This document shows, piece by piece, positions 6,442 to 7,569 of a DNA stretch of 7,569 nucleotides. How positions within the stretch are numbered: the first letter of the stretch is position 1; each line of letters opens with the position of its first letter. The position numbers were made by a program, and so were the translations under genes. The DNA is from Cyclobacteriaceae bacterium (GTDB lineage: Bacteria; Bacteroidota; Bacteroidia; Cytophagales; Cyclobacteriaceae). The notes beneath the pieces are model-generated. The model was given only the letters and a program-made list of their open reading frames with translations. It was not told where the DNA came from and searched no databases. Where the stretch lies: assembly GCA_025363495.1 (NCBI GenBank), contig JANYDR010000611.1, positions 1 to 7,569 of the forward strand, in the 5' to 3' direction.

Positions 6442-7095
6442 TTAAAAACTGACATCCCCGTCAAACGTCAGCGTACTAAATGGCTTAAATGTCTTTAGCG
6501 AAGGCAACGGATCTTGCTTCACAATCTTGGTTTCGTTTACATTTTTCTTAGGATTTTCTTTGTCCTTGACGGTTAATATCATCTTACCGGTACTGACATT
6601 ATAGTCATAATTGTAATTTGTGATTCCATCGCCCCCTTGGTTTGTTGCCCCTATGAGATAGAAGTCGCCATTTTGAAACCGGTATCGATGAGTAAGCCCC
6701 CACTTGTCGCGGCTACCTCCCCAAAAATCAAGAACAATAACATTCTTTATGATCTTCATTGATTGGTAAGGATCTCCCATCATTCCGCCGGCCTGGTCCC
6801 CCATTATAGAAGTTTCTCCACGACTAACGAGCTTATAGCCTCCATCTTTTCCTTTAAAGAAAACCATGATCGTTCTTCTCTTTCCGTACTCACCAGTTCC
6901 CTCGCCTTTTTCCTGAATAATGATTGCCGCATCTGAAATGGAGTCTTTATTGAGATCGCCGTATTGCTCATCAAGAACTTCCCAGTCAGAGGGAATCTGG
7001 GCTTTGAACAGTTCACTGGCTTTCTGAGCCATCAGTAGTTCCGAACCAAGAAGAGAAAGTAATAAAGCAACAAGTAAAGAGCGCGTTGTTTTCAT
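6442..7095 (-). CDS. Exported protein with a DxNxDxxxD calcium-loop-like motif
   Basis: This 217-residue protein starts at ATG 7095-7093. A signal peptide covers about residues 1-23, with a likely cut in LLMAQK, so the product is periplasmic or secreted. Residues 34-60 (IPSDWEVLDEQYGDLNKDSISD and following) form the most informative region. D47, N49, D51 and D55 follow the spacing of EF-hand-like or FG-GAP calcium loops in exported proteins with the pattern GDLNKDG-D. The rest is mostly beta, with glycine-rich turns (GDQAGGMMGD, FWGGSRDKWG, GATNQGGDGITNYNYDYN), and ends in a tail that lacks cysteines. One such loop is present instead of a repeated set, so it is not a full integrin-type propeller. 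Function is unknown; binding of calcium is inferred from spacing only. It lies 49 bp downstream of the DUF2461 gene on the same strand. Confidence 0.85.
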   Translation of the reverse strand: MKTTRSLLVALLLSLLGSELLMAQKASELFKAQIPSDWEVLDEQYGDLNKDSISDAAIIIQEKGEGTGEYGKRRTIMVFFKGKDGGYKLVSRGETSIMGDQAGGMMGDPYQSMKIIKNVIVLDFWGGSRDKWGLTHRYRFQNGDFYLIGATNQGGDGITNYNYDYNVSTGKMILTVKDKENPKKNVNETKIVKQDPLPSLKTFKPFSTLTFDGDVSF

Positions 7096-7144
7096 TTTAA
7101 AATATTCTGTTTATTGTGCTTAACGTGTAATTGCAATTTAAGGC

Positions 7145-7569
7145 TTATATGATTGTAGACACTCCGTTCAAATCAGTCTTTAGTATTTCACTCATATAGT
7201 CAAACAGAGGACGAATGCTTTTGAACGTTTTACTCACACGGCTTGCAAAATCCGGAGCGAGAACTTCTTTGTCATTAAATAAATGTTCGAACCAATATTG
7301 CTTATACCGAAGCAAATTAATTGCAGGGTGATCTTTATCGAATCCACGGGGTGATGCTCGAACTTGTTCACCTTTCATTGCTCCAAAATTGTTTTTTATT
7401 CCTTTGGATCGAAGAAGTTTATTCCATTCATCATGATTTCTCACAATGTCAAGACGAATTCTCTTCAGGTCGTCTGCATTTGGATAAGAAAAGCCACAGC
7501 CAATTCTTGAACCACCAGGCTTGATCCAAATGTAATATCCGCCCCGAAGTGAGGGTTTGCTGCGTTTCA
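7145..7569 (-). CDS. DUF2461 (TIGR02453-type) family protein, 5' end missing
   Basis: The frame stays open to the right edge, so only the C-terminal 140 or so residues of a family usually near 220 are visible; the stop is TAA at 7147-7145. The GTG at 7444-7442 is an internal valine, not a start, because the homologous sequence continues upstream. Family hallmarks appear in order: GGYYIWIKPGGSRIGCGF, then a helix LKRIRLDIVRNHDEWNKLL, then FGAMKGEQVRASPRGFDKDHPAINLLRYKQYW, then the closing helices with LAPDFASRVSKTFKSIRPLFDYM. The P-RGFDKDHPAI-LL-K segment is the clearest DUF2461 signature. The family is widespread in Bacteroidota and its biochemical role is not established. The family call is secure. 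Confidence 0.92.
   Translation of the reverse strand, partial: KRSKPSLRGGYYIWIKPGGSRIGCGFSYPNADDLKRIRLDIVRNHDEWNKLLRSKGIKNNFGAMKGEQVRASPRGFDKDHPAINLLRYKQYWFEHLFNDKEVLAPDFASRVSKTFKSIRPLFDYMSEILKTDLNGVSTII

Noticed and set aside
7129..7138. AATTGCAATT palindrome in the gap between the DUF2461 and signal-peptide genes
   Set aside because: A single AT-rich 10-bp palindrome in an AT-rich gap with no promoter nearby; expected by chance.

Overview
The window looks like ordinary chromosome from a member of the Bacteroidota, most likely the order Cytophagales. Four things suggest this. A PadR regulator is paired with a large FtsX/MacB-type permease carrying an N-terminal prefix domain, an arrangement abundant in that group. 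Start codons lack Shine-Dalgarno sequences and follow A-rich leaders. One upstream region carries a Bacteroidota-type promoter (TTTG, then TAnnTTTG). The proteins resemble common Bacteroidota families (beta-propeller, TPR, lipoprotein, DUF2461). This is inference from sequence character; no phylogenetic marker gene is present.

Layout. Positions 2-895 (+) hold the C-terminal part of a secreted-type beta-propeller protein cut by the left edge. It converges on a TPR-repeat exported protein (995-2119, -). Upstream of the TPR gene on the same strand is an ABC-transporter permease gene (2194-4806, -), and upstream of that a PadR-family regulator (4806-5150, -); regulator and permease overlap by one base. 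The permease reading frame is broken by one in-frame TAA at 4357-4359. The pieces on either side are in the same frame and together give a full-length protein of about 870 codons.

Divergent from padR is a small lipoprotein gene (5269-5781, +). The 118-bp gap between them holds a perfect 10-bp inverted repeat 8 bp upstream of padR (likely operator) and a plausible promoter for the lipoprotein. On the right, three minus-strand genes follow: a single-pass membrane protein of unknown function (5835-6380), an exported protein with a calcium-loop-like motif (6442-7095), and a DUF2461 protein running off the right edge (7145-7569).

The only visible functional unit is padR-permease, perhaps with the TPR gene downstream and the divergent lipoprotein under shared control. 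The matching ATP-binding subunit is not in the window. No RNA gene, mobile element, CRISPR array or phage gene was seen, and no convincing new system. The interrupted permease and the operator-like repeat are the best leads.
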